From NCBI RefSeq assembly GCF_016862095.1, contig NZ_BOMH01000013.1, positions 176,770 to 240,769 of the forward strand: DNA of 64,000 bases, read 5' to 3'. The notes under the pieces were generated by a model. It was given only the letters and a program-made list of their open reading frames with translations, searched no databases and was not told the DNA's origin. Source of the stretch: Actinoplanes cyaneus. GTDB lineage: Bacteria > Actinomycetota > Actinomycetes > Mycobacteriales > Micromonosporaceae. Shown here piece after piece: positions 34,675 to 42,185 of the stretch. Position 1 is the first letter of the stretch. Every line of letters begins with the position of its first letter. The translations under genes and the position numbers were made by a program.

Positions 34675-35700
34675 TCAGCACGCCTCGTGGACGTACGACC
34701 CGGATCCCGGGGTGGTGACGTCGACGTCGCGCAGCACGATCGACAGGCGGCTGCCGAAGGAGTTGCACGCCTTGGTGAAGCCGCTGCGCGAGTACTCGAT
34801 CACGATCACATTGTTCCCGTACGAGGCGGTGTACGCGCCGCACTCGTCGTACTCGGCGCACTCCTCGGCGACGGCGAAGTCGAACCCGATCTTCTTGACG
34901 TTGGCGCTGCTCAGGTCGGCGGTGTTCTTCTGCCCGACGGCGAGGCCCTTGGCGTGTGCGCGGGTGGCCAGCGAGGTGGCGTACGCGATCGCCTGGGTCT
35001 GGGTCAGAAGGCCCTTGGACCGGGTGTACGAATCCAGGTTGTCCGGCTCGACGGCCTTGTAACCCTTGGCCGCGCACTGGTCCATCCAGCCGCCCACGAC
35101 GCCGGTCAGGGCGGTGCGCTTGGCCTCGGTGGAGAAGTCGAGCATCGGCTCGTCCCAGTCCTCGTCGATCACGAGGTTGCCCTTGGCGTCGCGCAGCAGC
35201 AGGTCGGGGTGGTTGGTCTTCCACCACGACTCGGCGCCGGGCTGGGCCTGGAAGGCGTTGACGTAGCAGATGTTGTAGATTCCGGCGGCCGGAGCGGCCT
35301 CGCTGTCACGGCTGACCACGGTGACGCCGGCCGGCGGGGTGTAGGCGCCGCCGATCTGGTAGTCGAACGTCGCGTTGGCCGGTGGCGGCGTCCACGAGCC
35401 GGCCTTGGCGGTGGCGGTGGCCGTGGCCGGCGCGGACGCGGCGGGGGAGGCCGGAGCGCTGGTCCCGGCCGGAGCCGGCCGTGCGGAGGTCGCGGCCGGG
35501 GAGACCGGGCTCACCGCGGGGGAGGCCTTCGCAGGAGCGGTCTTCGGGGGAACGCTCTTGGTCGGATTGCCCCGGTTCGGGTTGGCGTTGTGCCAGGGGG
35601 CGCGCGTGCCGGCGCTCGCCGTGCCGATGCCGGCGCCGAGAGCGGCGAGCACGACGGCCGTCATGGTGAGCCCCACCTTGAGCCTGCGGCTGGCTGCCAT
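34675..35700 (-). CDS. Secreted GH114-type glycosidase (endo-alpha-1,4-polygalactosaminidase-like)
   Basis: 341 residues. A signal peptide (about 1-30, MTAVVLAALGAGIGTASAG) precedes a long Pro/Ala/Ser-rich linker (about 35-100) and a catalytic region beginning near FDYQIGGAY. The pattern YNICYVNAFQAQPG, then LLRDAKGNLVIDEDWDEPMLDF, YKAVEPDNLDSY and LAVGQKNTADL matches the GH114 / TM1410-like barrel, in which the aspartates and glutamates at the strand ends act in hydrolysis. GH114 enzymes cut galactosaminogalactan-type polymers. It lies next to a secreted arabinofuranosidase, each with its own terminator. Confidence 0.85.
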   Translation of the reverse strand: MAASRRLKVGLTMTAVVLAALGAGIGTASAGTRAPWHNANPNRGNPTKSVPPKTAPAKASPAVSPVSPAATSARPAPAGTSAPASPAASAPATATATAKAGSWTPPPANATFDYQIGGAYTPPAGVTVVSRDSEAAPAAGIYNICYVNAFQAQPGAESWWKTNHPDLLLRDAKGNLVIDEDWDEPMLDFSTEAKRTALTGVVGGWMDQCAAKGYKAVEPDNLDSYTRSKGLLTQTQAIAYATSLATRAHAKGLAVGQKNTADLSSANVKKIGFDFAVAEECAEYDECGAYTASYGNNVIVIEYSRSGFTKACNSFGSRLSIVLRDVDVTTPGSGSYVHEAC

Positions 35701-35831
35701 TGATGTGACTCCTCGCGTACTGGGGGAAGGGTTCCTCCCTATGAACGCGATGGGCCGGCGTGGTTGCTGCCGTCCTCGCGAACTTTCTTCGCCGAGGCGC
35801 GGCGAGCGGTCTGAGTCCTACGCCAGGACCG

Positions 35832-35878
35832 GGCCGCTCCCGAGCCGGCGGCAGCACCGCCGGCCGTCCGGAGCGGCC
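35832..35878 (-). terminator. Nested hairpin terminator after the GH54 gene
   Basis: Outer arms GGCCGCTCC / GGAGCGGCC enclose inner arms GCCGGCGG / CCGCCGGC around CAGCA. It begins 9 bases past the GH54 stop on the minus strand. Confidence 0.82.
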
Positions 35879-35886
35879 CTGCCTGA

Positions 35887-37359
35887 TCAGCGGTAACCGG
35901 CGGCGACGATGTTCGCCTGCACGGCGTTCTCGGTGGCGTCCGACGGGTAGCCGGCGACCATGGCGCCCTCGTAGAACGTGCCGGCGCTCTGGTTGGCGCC
36001 GCCGTCGGGCTTGCAGCAGTCACCACCGCTGCCGAGCACGATCGCGCCCTGCTTCTTCATCGGGCTGTAGCCGGGCGGCAGCGAACCGTCCCACAGGGTG
36101 TAGAGGCTGCCGCTCTGCGCGTTGCTGCCCTTGATCGCGAAGCGGGAGGTCCCGTTGTTCTTCAGCGTCGCGGTCACGAACTTGCTGGTGAACGCACGCT
36201 GGTTGGCGTTCCACGAGCTGCTGCCGCCGGGGAACAGGCCCCACTCGAGGTCGGCCTGCACCCACGGCCCGGAGCCCGAGCAGCCGCCGAACCAGCAGCT
36301 CGTGCCGAAGTAGATCGCGTCCATGGCGCCGGCGGCGTCGGCCTTGCGGGTGGTCTCGCTGTTGCCGTAGTCGAAGCAGCAGCCGCTGTTGACGTGGGTG
36401 CCGCTGGTGACCATGTACATGCCCTCGGGTGCGCTGCCGGTCGGGACCCCGGTCAGGTGCCCGTCGCGCCAGTAGCTGTTGCCCGGGTTGATGTAGAGCG
36501 AGTACGCCTTGGCGCCGCCGACGCTCAGCGACTCGGTCGTCGCCACCGCCGGCCTGCTCTGCGGTGAGCCGGGAACGGCCGCCGACCCCTGGTACCAGAG
36601 GTCGTTGCCGCGCCCCGACTGGTCGTAGAGGACGGTGACGACACAGGTGGTGCCGGCGCAGAAGGAGTCCTGGCTCGCGGCGTCGGCCGCCCCGCCGCTG
36701 AGGGCGCCGATCGCGCGGGTGCTGTTGTCGGAGCTGCGCCGCACCTGGTAGAGGTTGCCGCGGTAGGAGCTGTAGAGCGCCCGCACGGTGCTGTGCGCCG
36801 CGACGCACGGGGTGCCGCCGGCGGCGTAGAGGTCACAGGGCCCGCCCGTGGTGCCGCCGCCCGGTGTGACCTGGGCCCACTGCTGGTTCGCCTGACCGTT
36901 GCAGGCCCACAGGATCACCCTGGTGCCGTTGGCGGTGCCGGCCGCGTTGGCGTCCAGGCACAGTCCGGACTGCACGCCGGTGATCGTGCCGTTGGCGTTG
37001 ACGTTCCACTGCTGGTTGGCCTGGCCGTTGCAGTCCCAGATGACGGCGGTGGTGCCGTTGGCGGTGCCCTGCCCGGAGGCGTCCAGGCACTTGCCGCCGT
37101 ACACGGTCAGTTGTCTGCCGCTGGTCCAGGTCCAGGACTGGCCGGTGGCGCCCGAGCAGTCGTACAGCTGAGCCTGCAGGCCGTTGGTGGTGGCGGAGTT
37201 GGGCACGTCGAGGCAGCGGCCCGACTGGCCGCCGACGATCCGGGTGGCGGTGCCGACGGTGGCGGCCACCGCGGCGCTTCCACCGGTGCTGACGATCCCG
37301 CCGGTCAGCAGCAGGCTCGACACGGTGGCGAGGACGATGCGAAACGATCGTTGGGTCAC
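35887..37359 (-). CDS. Secreted alpha-L-arabinofuranosidase B (GH54) with ricin-type CBM13
   Basis: 490 residues. Signal peptide at about 1-32. A ricin beta-trefoil follows (about 38-165) with three repeats ending in Q-x-W (GQSWTW, NQQWNV, NQQWAQ). The GH54 catalytic domain (about 173-490) starts GGPCDLYAAGGTPCVAAHSTVRALY. By comparison with fungal AbfB, the nucleophile is E372 (ADLEWGLF) and the acid/base is D447 (GSGGDCC). It removes arabinose side chains from arabinan or arabinoxylan. The carbohydrate module is at the N-terminus, unlike the C-terminal CBM42 of fungal enzymes. A palindromic region upstream suggests sugar-responsive control. Confidence 0.92.
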   Translation of the reverse strand: MTQRSFRIVLATVSSLLLTGGIVSTGGSAAVAATVGTATRIVGGQSGRCLDVPNSATTNGLQAQLYDCSGATGQSWTWTSGRQLTVYGGKCLDASGQGTANGTTAVIWDCNGQANQQWNVNANGTITGVQSGLCLDANAAGTANGTRVILWACNGQANQQWAQVTPGGGTTGGPCDLYAAGGTPCVAAHSTVRALYSSYRGNLYQVRRSSDNSTRAIGALSGGAADAASQDSFCAGTTCVVTVLYDQSGRGNDLWYQGSAAVPGSPQSRPAVATTESLSVGGAKAYSLYINPGNSYWRDGHLTGVPTGSAPEGMYMVTSGTHVNSGCCFDYGNSETTRKADAAGAMDAIYFGTSCWFGGCSGSGPWVQADLEWGLFPGGSSSWNANQRAFTSKFVTATLKNNGTSRFAIKGSNAQSGSLYTLWDGSLPPGYSPMKKQGAIVLGSGGDCCKPDGGANQSAGTFYEGAMVAGYPSDATENAVQANIVAAGYR

Positions 37360-37402
37360 GGGGATTGCTCCTGGGGGAGAGCCGGGTAATACGTCGTACG
37401 TT

Positions 37403-37466
37403 AGAAGTGCAATAGGTTTGCGTCAATGTGTTGAGATGCGTTTCCCGACGCTTTCCTTGCACTTCT
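37403..37466. promoter_or_regulatory. Long-spaced inverted repeat upstream of the GH54 gene
   Basis: AGAAGTGCAA at 37403-37412 and TTGCACTTCT at 37457-37466 are exact complements. Similarity extends outwards (CGTCGTACG versus CGTACGGCGACG). Two facing copies of one site about 54 bases apart suggest paired operators for a looping repressor of the arabinofuranosidase gene. Confidence 0.6.
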
Positions 37467-37615
37467 CCCGTACGGCGACGACTCGCTGTGAGCAGCCCTT
37501 ATAACACTTCGGAGAGGCGAATACCGGCAATTGACAAATGAGCACGACGAAATGGCGTGACCCGCCATGCGCGGCGTGATGGTGCGGCGGGCGCCTGCTC
37601 GGCGCGGCCGTGTTC

Positions 37616-38305
37616 CTAGCCGAGGGTGTAGAACTTGCTCGGGTCCGCGGCGAGCGACGCCTTGACCGTGGCGCTCCACTCGTCGGCCACGACCTCGATC
37701 AGGTTCTGCTCGACACCGTCGAGGGCGGCCCTGACGATGACCGCGGGGTCCGCTTTCGGACCCTGGTAGCCGGCCATCATGTCGGTGTCCGCGGCGCCCA
37801 GATGCAGTCCGGTCACCAGGGTCTTCTGCGCGGCCAGCTCGAGGCGTACGCCGTTGGTCAGGTTCCACGCGGCGGCCTTGGCGACGCCGTACGCGCCGGC
37901 GCCGTCGATGTTGAACCACGACAGCGCGGACAGCACGTTGAGGATCGCGCCGCCGCCCAGCCGTGGCGCGAACGCGCGGATCATGCCGAGCGTGCCCCAG
38001 AAGTGGGTGTCCAGCTCGAGCCGGATCTTGTCGAGGTCGCCGGTGACCAGCTTCGCGTTGGTCGAGACGCCGGCATTGTTGATCAGCAGCGTCACGTCGG
38101 TGGCGATCTCGGCGGCCGCGGCGATCGAGGACGGGTCGGTGATGTCCAGGCGCAGCGGCTCTGCGCCCGGGATGTCGATCAGCTCGGGGCGGCGGGCGGT
38201 GGCGTACACCTTGGTCGCGCCGCGCTCGAGCAACTGCTGGGTGAAGTGGCGGCCGAGACCGCGATTCGCGCCCGTGACCAGGGCGACTGCTCCGTTGATC
38301 TGCAT
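37616..38305 (-). CDS. Short-chain dehydrogenase/reductase
   Basis: 229 residues. The cofactor site TGANRGLG is at about 10-17, NNAG follows the fourth strand, and the active site has S in NVLSALSW with Y and K in AYGVAKAA. These define a classical SDR using NAD(P)H. The ATG at 38305 (MQINGAVALVTGA) is the natural start; the open frame upstream adds no homology. A MerR-like palindrome lies just upstream. The substrate is unknown. Confidence 0.9.
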   Translation of the reverse strand: MQINGAVALVTGANRGLGRHFTQQLLERGATKVYATARRPELIDIPGAEPLRLDITDPSSIAAAAEIATDVTLLINNAGVSTNAKLVTGDLDKIRLELDTHFWGTLGMIRAFAPRLGGGAILNVLSALSWFNIDGAGAYGVAKAAAWNLTNGVRLELAAQKTLVTGLHLGAADTDMMAGYQGPKADPAVIVRAALDGVEQNLIEVVADEWSATVKASLAADPSKFYTLG

Positions 38306-38321
38306 ACGTCCACGGTAGGAC

Positions 38322-38337
38322 CTGACGTTGATGTCAG
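38322..38337. promoter_or_regulatory. Palindrome before the SDR gene
   Basis: CTGAC-GTTGAT-GTCAG, a perfect 5-bp inverted repeat 17 bases before the SDR start, in the style of MerR- or TetR-family operators that overlap promoter spacers. No such regulator adjoins. Confidence 0.5.
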
Positions 38338-38429
38338 AGGCAACTCGTGCGACGGAGGTCACCTGGGTTCAGCCCCGCGTGGTCCGCGGGGCAGAACCTC
38401 GCGGCCGAACCCCTGGGTAGGGTTTCGGC

Positions 38430-38843
38430 ATGAGCGACTTCAATGACTGGAACTCCAAGATCATCGATGAGTTCCGGGCCAAGGGTGGCAAGGGGCTCGC
38501 CCAGTTCGGCGACGCGCTTCTGCTCCTGCACCACACCGGCGCCCGCAGCGGGGTGGAGCGGGTCAGTCCGCTGGCCTACTTCGACGACGGTGATCGCCTG
38601 GTGATCGTGGCGTCGAAAGGTGGTGCACCGCAGAATCCGGACTGGTTCTACAACCTCAAGGCCCATCCCGACACGAAGATCGAGGTCGGCACCGAGACCA
38701 GGGCGGTCCGGGCCGCCGAGATCGCCGGTGACGACTACGAGCAGACCTGGGCGCGGGTGACGGCGGCGATGCCCGGCTTCGCCGACTACCAGACGAAGAC
38801 CACTCGTCGCATTCCGCTGGTCGCCCTGCACGGCGTGGAGTAA
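38430..38843 (+). CDS. F420-dependent nitroreductase-family protein (Ddn-like)
   Basis: 137 residues with the deazaflavin-dependent nitroreductase fold: LLLLHHTGARSGVERVSPLAYF, LVIVASKGGAPQNPDWFYNLKAHP and a C-terminal IPLVALHGVE. The HHTGARSG and GGAPxxPxWxxNLxA segments are the family signature for binding F420. Members include mycobacterial Ddn, which reduces quinones and nitroimidazoles with F420H2. This places F420 chemistry in the organism. The physiological substrate is unknown. Confidence 0.9.
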   Translation: MSDFNDWNSKIIDEFRAKGGKGLAQFGDALLLLHHTGARSGVERVSPLAYFDDGDRLVIVASKGGAPQNPDWFYNLKAHPDTKIEVGTETRAVRAAEIAGDDYEQTWARVTAAMPGFADYQTKTTRRIPLVALHGVE

Positions 38844-38849
38844 TCCGGC

Positions 38850-38879
38850 CCGCCCGGACGACTTGGTGCGTCCGGGCGG
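38850..38879. terminator. Bidirectional hairpin terminator
   Basis: CCGCCCGGACG-ACTTGGTG-CGTCCGGGCGG, a perfect 11-bp stem between the convergent Ddn-like gene and TetR gene. Confidence 0.9.
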
Positions 38880-38904
38880 TCTCCGGCCCTCGTGACGGCC
38901 GGCC

Positions 38905-39525
38905 CTACCGAACCGGCTGCGCGGACTCGGCCGCCTGGCGTTCCGTGTTGATCCGCAGGAGCCCCTCGACCCCGCGCAGGAACGTCTCGGCCACCAGCTG
39001 CGGGTCGTAGAGGCATCCGGCCGCCATGGCGCCGTCGCGGAGCATCACGAAGTGGCGCGCGGCGGGATCCGCTGTCTCCTCGTGCACCTGCGCCATCAGC
39101 GCGGTCAGCGTGTCGAGGAACCATTGCCGGTGGGCGATGATCTCGCGGTGCACGGGATGATCCCTGTCCGGGTACTCCGCGGCGGCGTTGAGGAAGGCGC
39201 AGCCCCGGAAACCGGGGGACTGGATGCGCGCGGCGATGGCGGCGGCGATGCCCGTCAGCAGCTCGACCGGCGACCTGCCGGTGGCGGCCAGGGCCGCGTC
39301 GACCTGGGCCCGATCCATGCGATGGACCTCGCGAAGATAGGCCAGGATCAGATCCTCCTTGCCCGGGAAGTGCCGGTAGAAGGTTGCCCGGGTCACCTTC
39401 GCCTCGGCGATGATCCGGTCGACGCCGACGGAGTGGATCCCCTCCGTGTAGAAGATCCTGGTCGCGGTCGTGAGGAGCCGGGTTCGCGCCTCGGAGGGCC
39501 GGGGTTCGGTGTCGCCGCGCGTCAT
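38905..39525 (-). CDS. TetR-family repressor of the divergent redox operon
   Basis: 206 residues. Helix-turn-helix GVDRIIAEAKVTRATFYRHFPGKEDL at about 34-59; the rest is the ligand-binding helical domain. The intergenic region shared with the divergent operon starting at 39679 carries three copies of AGAACGTTC, good candidates for its operator. It would control itself and the three-gene operon of a membrane protein, an FAD oxidoreductase and a small dimeric-barrel protein. The ligand is unknown. Confidence 0.88.
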   Translation of the reverse strand: MTRGDTEPRPSEARTRLLTTATRIFYTEGIHSVGVDRIIAEAKVTRATFYRHFPGKEDLILAYLREVHRMDRAQVDAALAATGRSPVELLTGIAAAIAARIQSPGFRGCAFLNAAAEYPDRDHPVHREIIAHRQWFLDTLTALMAQVHEETADPAARHFVMLRDGAMAAGCLYDPQLVAETFLRGVEGLLRINTERQAAESAQPVR

Positions 39526-39542
39526 CGCCCCATCGTAGCGAC

Positions 39543-39646
39543 AGAACGTTCACTCTGCCGAGCCGGAGCAGCCCACAGTTAGATAGAACGTTCGGTCTTG
39601 ACAGGTCGAGCGCGACGGCATCATGCTGGCTCGTGACAGAACGTTC
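39543..39646. promoter_or_regulatory. Three GAACGTTC operator copies in a divergent promoter
   Basis: AGAACGTTC is at 39543-39551, 39585-39593 and 39638-39646. The last two extend to AGAACGTTCGGTCT. The core GAACGTTC is its own complement. The copies lie between the TetR gene and its divergent operon, about 42-53 bases apart. Confidence 0.75.
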
Positions 39647-39678
39647 GGTCTCTGTCAGTCTCGATCGAAGGGGTCATC

Positions 39679-40239
39679 GTGACCACCACCGCTGCTCCGT
39701 CCGGCATCGCCCGGACGGCCTCCGCGCTGCGCCGGCTGTACTTCATCCGATTCGCGTTCGCGATCGTGTGGGCCGTCGTGGCGATCACCACCGCGAAGGA
39801 GATCAACCCGCTCACGGTGACGCTGTTCGTGCTCTACCCGCTCTTCGACGTCGGCGCCGCCGTCTACGACCTGCGCTCGTCACGGACCACCGGCTCGCCG
39901 GCCCTGCTCTACGTCAACATCGCGGTCAGCCTGCTCACCGCCATCGGCCTCGGCGCCGCCGCGGCGTCCGGCATCCCGGCGATGCTGCGGGTCTGGGGCG
40001 CCTGGGCGATCGTGGCCGGCCTGGTCCAGCTGATCGTGGCGGTCCCGCGTCGCAAGATGGGTGGTCAGTGGCCGATGATCGTCAGCGGTGGCATCTCGGT
40101 GCTCGCCGGCGGCTCGTTCATCGCCGGCGCCTCCGCGGACCACCCGGCGCTGACGAATGCGGCCGGCTACGCCGTCCCCGGCGCCGTCTTCTTCCTCATC
40201 GCCGCCATCCGTCTCGGCCGCGCCGCGAAAGGCAACTGA
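39679..40239 (+). CDS. DUF308/HdeD-like membrane protein
   Basis: 186 residues, GTG start behind AAGGGG. About six hydrophobic segments in pairs (RFAFAIVWAVVAITTA, TVTLFVLYPLFDVGAAVYDL, LLYVNIAVSLLTAIGLG and others) resemble HdeD/DUF308 proteins. Their biochemical role is unclear. It is the first gene of the operon driven from the promoter with three GAACGTTC sites; the FAD oxidoreductase starts 2 bases after its stop. Confidence 0.78.
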   Translation: MTTTAAPSGIARTASALRRLYFIRFAFAIVWAVVAITTAKEINPLTVTLFVLYPLFDVGAAVYDLRSSRTTGSPALLYVNIAVSLLTAIGLGAAAASGIPAMLRVWGAWAIVAGLVQLIVAVPRRKMGGQWPMIVSGGISVLAGGSFIAGASADHPALTNAAGYAVPGAVFFLIAAIRLGRAAKGN

Positions 40240-40241
40240 TC

Positions 40242-41663
40242 ATGCCCATTTCTGAGTACGACGTCATCGTGATCGGCGCCGGTCCGGTCGGGGAGAACGT
40301 GGCCGACCGCGTGGTGCGTGGTGGCCTGACCGCGGCGATCGTGGAGCGGGAACTGGTCGGCGGTGAATGCTCGTACTGGGCGTGCATGCCGACGAAGGCG
40401 TTGCTGCGCAGCGCGGCGGCGTTGCGGGCGGCCCGTCAGGTGCCGGGCGCCCGGGAGGCCGCGACCGGGGAGCTCGACGTGGCGGCGGTGCTCGGCCGGC
40501 GTGACTCGTTCGCCTCGAACTGGAAGGACGACGGCCAGGTCTCGTGGCTCGAGTCGGCGGGGATCGCGTTGTTCCGCGGTCAGGGCCGGATCAGCGGCGA
40601 GCGTGCCGTCGAGGTCACCGGCGCCGACGGGACGACCACCACGCTGACCGCCCGGCACGCGGTCGTCGTCGCGACCGGGAGCAGCGCGCTGGTGCCGGAC
40701 ATCGCGGGTCTGCGGGACGCCCGGCCGTGGACCAGCCGTGAGGCGGCGTCGGCGAAGGCGGTGCCGGGCCGCCTGGTGGTGATCGGCGCCGGGGTGGTCG
40801 GGTCGGAGATGGCCACCGCGTTCGCCGCTCTCGGTTCCTCGGTGACGCTGCTGGCCCGTGACGGGGTGCTCCCGCAGGCCGAGCCGTTCGCGGGGGAGAA
40901 GGTCAGCGCGTCGCTGACGGCGGCCGGGGTGTCGGTGCGGGCCGGCGCGGAAGCCGTCGCGGTGAGCCGGGACGCCGCCGGCACCGTGCACGTCACCCTC
41001 GCCGAGGGCGGCCAGGTCGACGCGGACGAGATTCTGGTCGCGATCGGCCGGACCCCGAACACTCAGGACATCGGCCTGGACAGCATCGGGTTGGAGCCCG
41101 GCGGCTGGCTGGCCGTCGACGAGTCGCTGCGCGTTCTCGACGCGGGGGACTGGCTGTATGCCGCCGGCGACGTCAACCGTCGCGTGCTGCTGACCCACCA
41201 GGGCAAGTACCAGGCTCGTGCGCTCGGCGACGCGATCGTGGCCCGCGCCGGGGGCGAGCCGGCGGACACCGGCGCCTGGGGCCGCCACGCCGTGACCGCC
41301 GACGAGCGGGCGGTGCCGCAGGTGGTGTTCACCGACCCAGAGATCGCCTCCGTCGGGCTGACCGCGGCCGCGGCACAGGCAGCCGGGCTGCGCACCAGGG
41401 TCGTCGACTACGACCTGGGCTCGGTGGCCGGGGCCTCGCTGCACGCCGAGGGCTACCAGGGGCAGGCCCGCATGGTCGTCGACGAGGACCGCCGGGTGAT
41501 CGTCGGGTTCACCCTAGTCGGCCCGGACGTCGCCGAACTGCTGCACGCCGCCACGATCGCGATCGTCGGTGAGGTGCCCCTCGACCGGCTGTGGCACGCG
41601 GTCCCGTCGTACCCCACGGTCAGCGAGGTCTGGCTGCGACTGCTGGAGACCTACGGCCGCTGA
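40242..41663 (+). CDS. Class I pyridine nucleotide-disulphide oxidoreductase (MerA-like)
   Basis: 473 residues, ATG at 40242 right after the preceding gene. FAD site GAGPVG (12-17), redox pair C43-x4-C48 in GGECSYWACMPTKALLR, an NAD(P) site GAGVVGSE and a C-terminal dimer domain. The disulphide is CSYWAC, as in dihydrolipoamide dehydrogenase and mercuric reductase relatives. In the C-terminal segment, where most members have HPTLSE, this protein reads YPTVSE, with tyrosine for the catalytic histidine, as MerA also has a tyrosine in this area. There is no extra metal-binding cysteine pair at the C-terminus, so mercury reduction is unlikely. Its substrate is open. Confidence 0.85.
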   Translation: MPISEYDVIVIGAGPVGENVADRVVRGGLTAAIVERELVGGECSYWACMPTKALLRSAAALRAARQVPGAREAATGELDVAAVLGRRDSFASNWKDDGQVSWLESAGIALFRGQGRISGERAVEVTGADGTTTTLTARHAVVVATGSSALVPDIAGLRDARPWTSREAASAKAVPGRLVVIGAGVVGSEMATAFAALGSSVTLLARDGVLPQAEPFAGEKVSASLTAAGVSVRAGAEAVAVSRDAAGTVHVTLAEGGQVDADEILVAIGRTPNTQDIGLDSIGLEPGGWLAVDESLRVLDAGDWLYAAGDVNRRVLLTHQGKYQARALGDAIVARAGGEPADTGAWGRHAVTADERAVPQVVFTDPEIASVGLTAAAAQAAGLRTRVVDYDLGSVAGASLHAEGYQGQARMVVDEDRRVIVGFTLVGPDVAELLHAATIAIVGEVPLDRLWHAVPSYPTVSEVWLRLLETYGR

Positions 41664-41722
41664 TCGCGAGCCGCGACGGTCGTACGCCAAGTGTTCGATT
41701 TCCTCTGAAAGGTTCGATTGTC

Positions 41723-42034
41723 ATGGAGAGCACCGTGCCCACCAAGATCACCATCATCATCGGCAACCCGGCCGACCCGGACGAGTTCGAGAAGGTCTAC
41801 GAGGGCGTGCGCGCGGCCGCCGCGACGTTCCCGAAGCTGCAGCGCCTCGAGTCGGCCAAGGTGTGGCCCAAGGAGGACGGCACCGCCACCCCCGCGTACC
41901 GGACGCTGGACCTGTACTTCGCCAGCTACGAGGACGCCTCGGCCGCGGTCGCCACGCCGGTCGCGGGTGCGGTCTTCGGCGGGCTCGGCGGCGCGCAGGT
42001 GGAGATCACCGGCCTCTTCTCCGCCATCGAATAG
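41723..42034 (+). CDS. EthD-type dimeric alpha/beta-barrel protein
   Basis: 103 residues, ATG behind GAAAGG. The sequence (KITIIIGNPADPDEFEKVYEG and YRTLDLYFASYEDASAAV) has the ferredoxin-like pattern of the EthD/antibiotic-monooxygenase superfamily. These small proteins may degrade or bind an intermediate of a redox pathway. It is the third gene of the operon controlled by the TetR gene at 38.9 kb. Its reaction is unknown. Confidence 0.75.
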   Translation: MESTVPTKITIIIGNPADPDEFEKVYEGVRAAAATFPKLQRLESAKVWPKEDGTATPAYRTLDLYFASYEDASAAVATPVAGAVFGGLGGAQVEITGLFSAIE

Positions 42035-42058
42035 TCCGGTCGCGCGCCGCCGGGACGC

Positions 42059-42185
42059 AGGCGGTGTTTCGCAGTGCGGCCACGCCGTGGCCCCGAGCAC
42101 GCAGCGGCCCCGAGCACGCAGCGGCCCCGAGCACGCAGCGGCCCCGGGCACGCCGCGGCCCCGAGCACGCTGCGAAACACCGCCT
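42059..42185. repeat. Perfect stem enclosing five 17-bp tandem repeats
   Basis: The arms at 42059-42074 and 42170-42185 (AGGCGGTGTTTCGCAG and its complement) pair exactly over 16 bp. Between them lie five copies of the 17-bp unit GGCCCCGAGCACGCAGC starting at 42089, 42106, 42123, 42140 and 42157; the last two have changes and the last runs into the right arm. It separates the convergent EthD-type and MMPL genes, and the right arm touches the MMPL stop. It can act as a terminator for both sides, and looks like a small repetitive element. Confidence 0.88.

Noticed and set aside
38395..38420. SigF-like promoter (GGGTAG) before the Ddn-like gene
   Set aside because: No GNTT or GGTTT lies at the right distance upstream.
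42089..42173. Possible CRISPR array
   Set aside because: The repeats are contiguous 17-mers with no spacers, and no cas genes are present.
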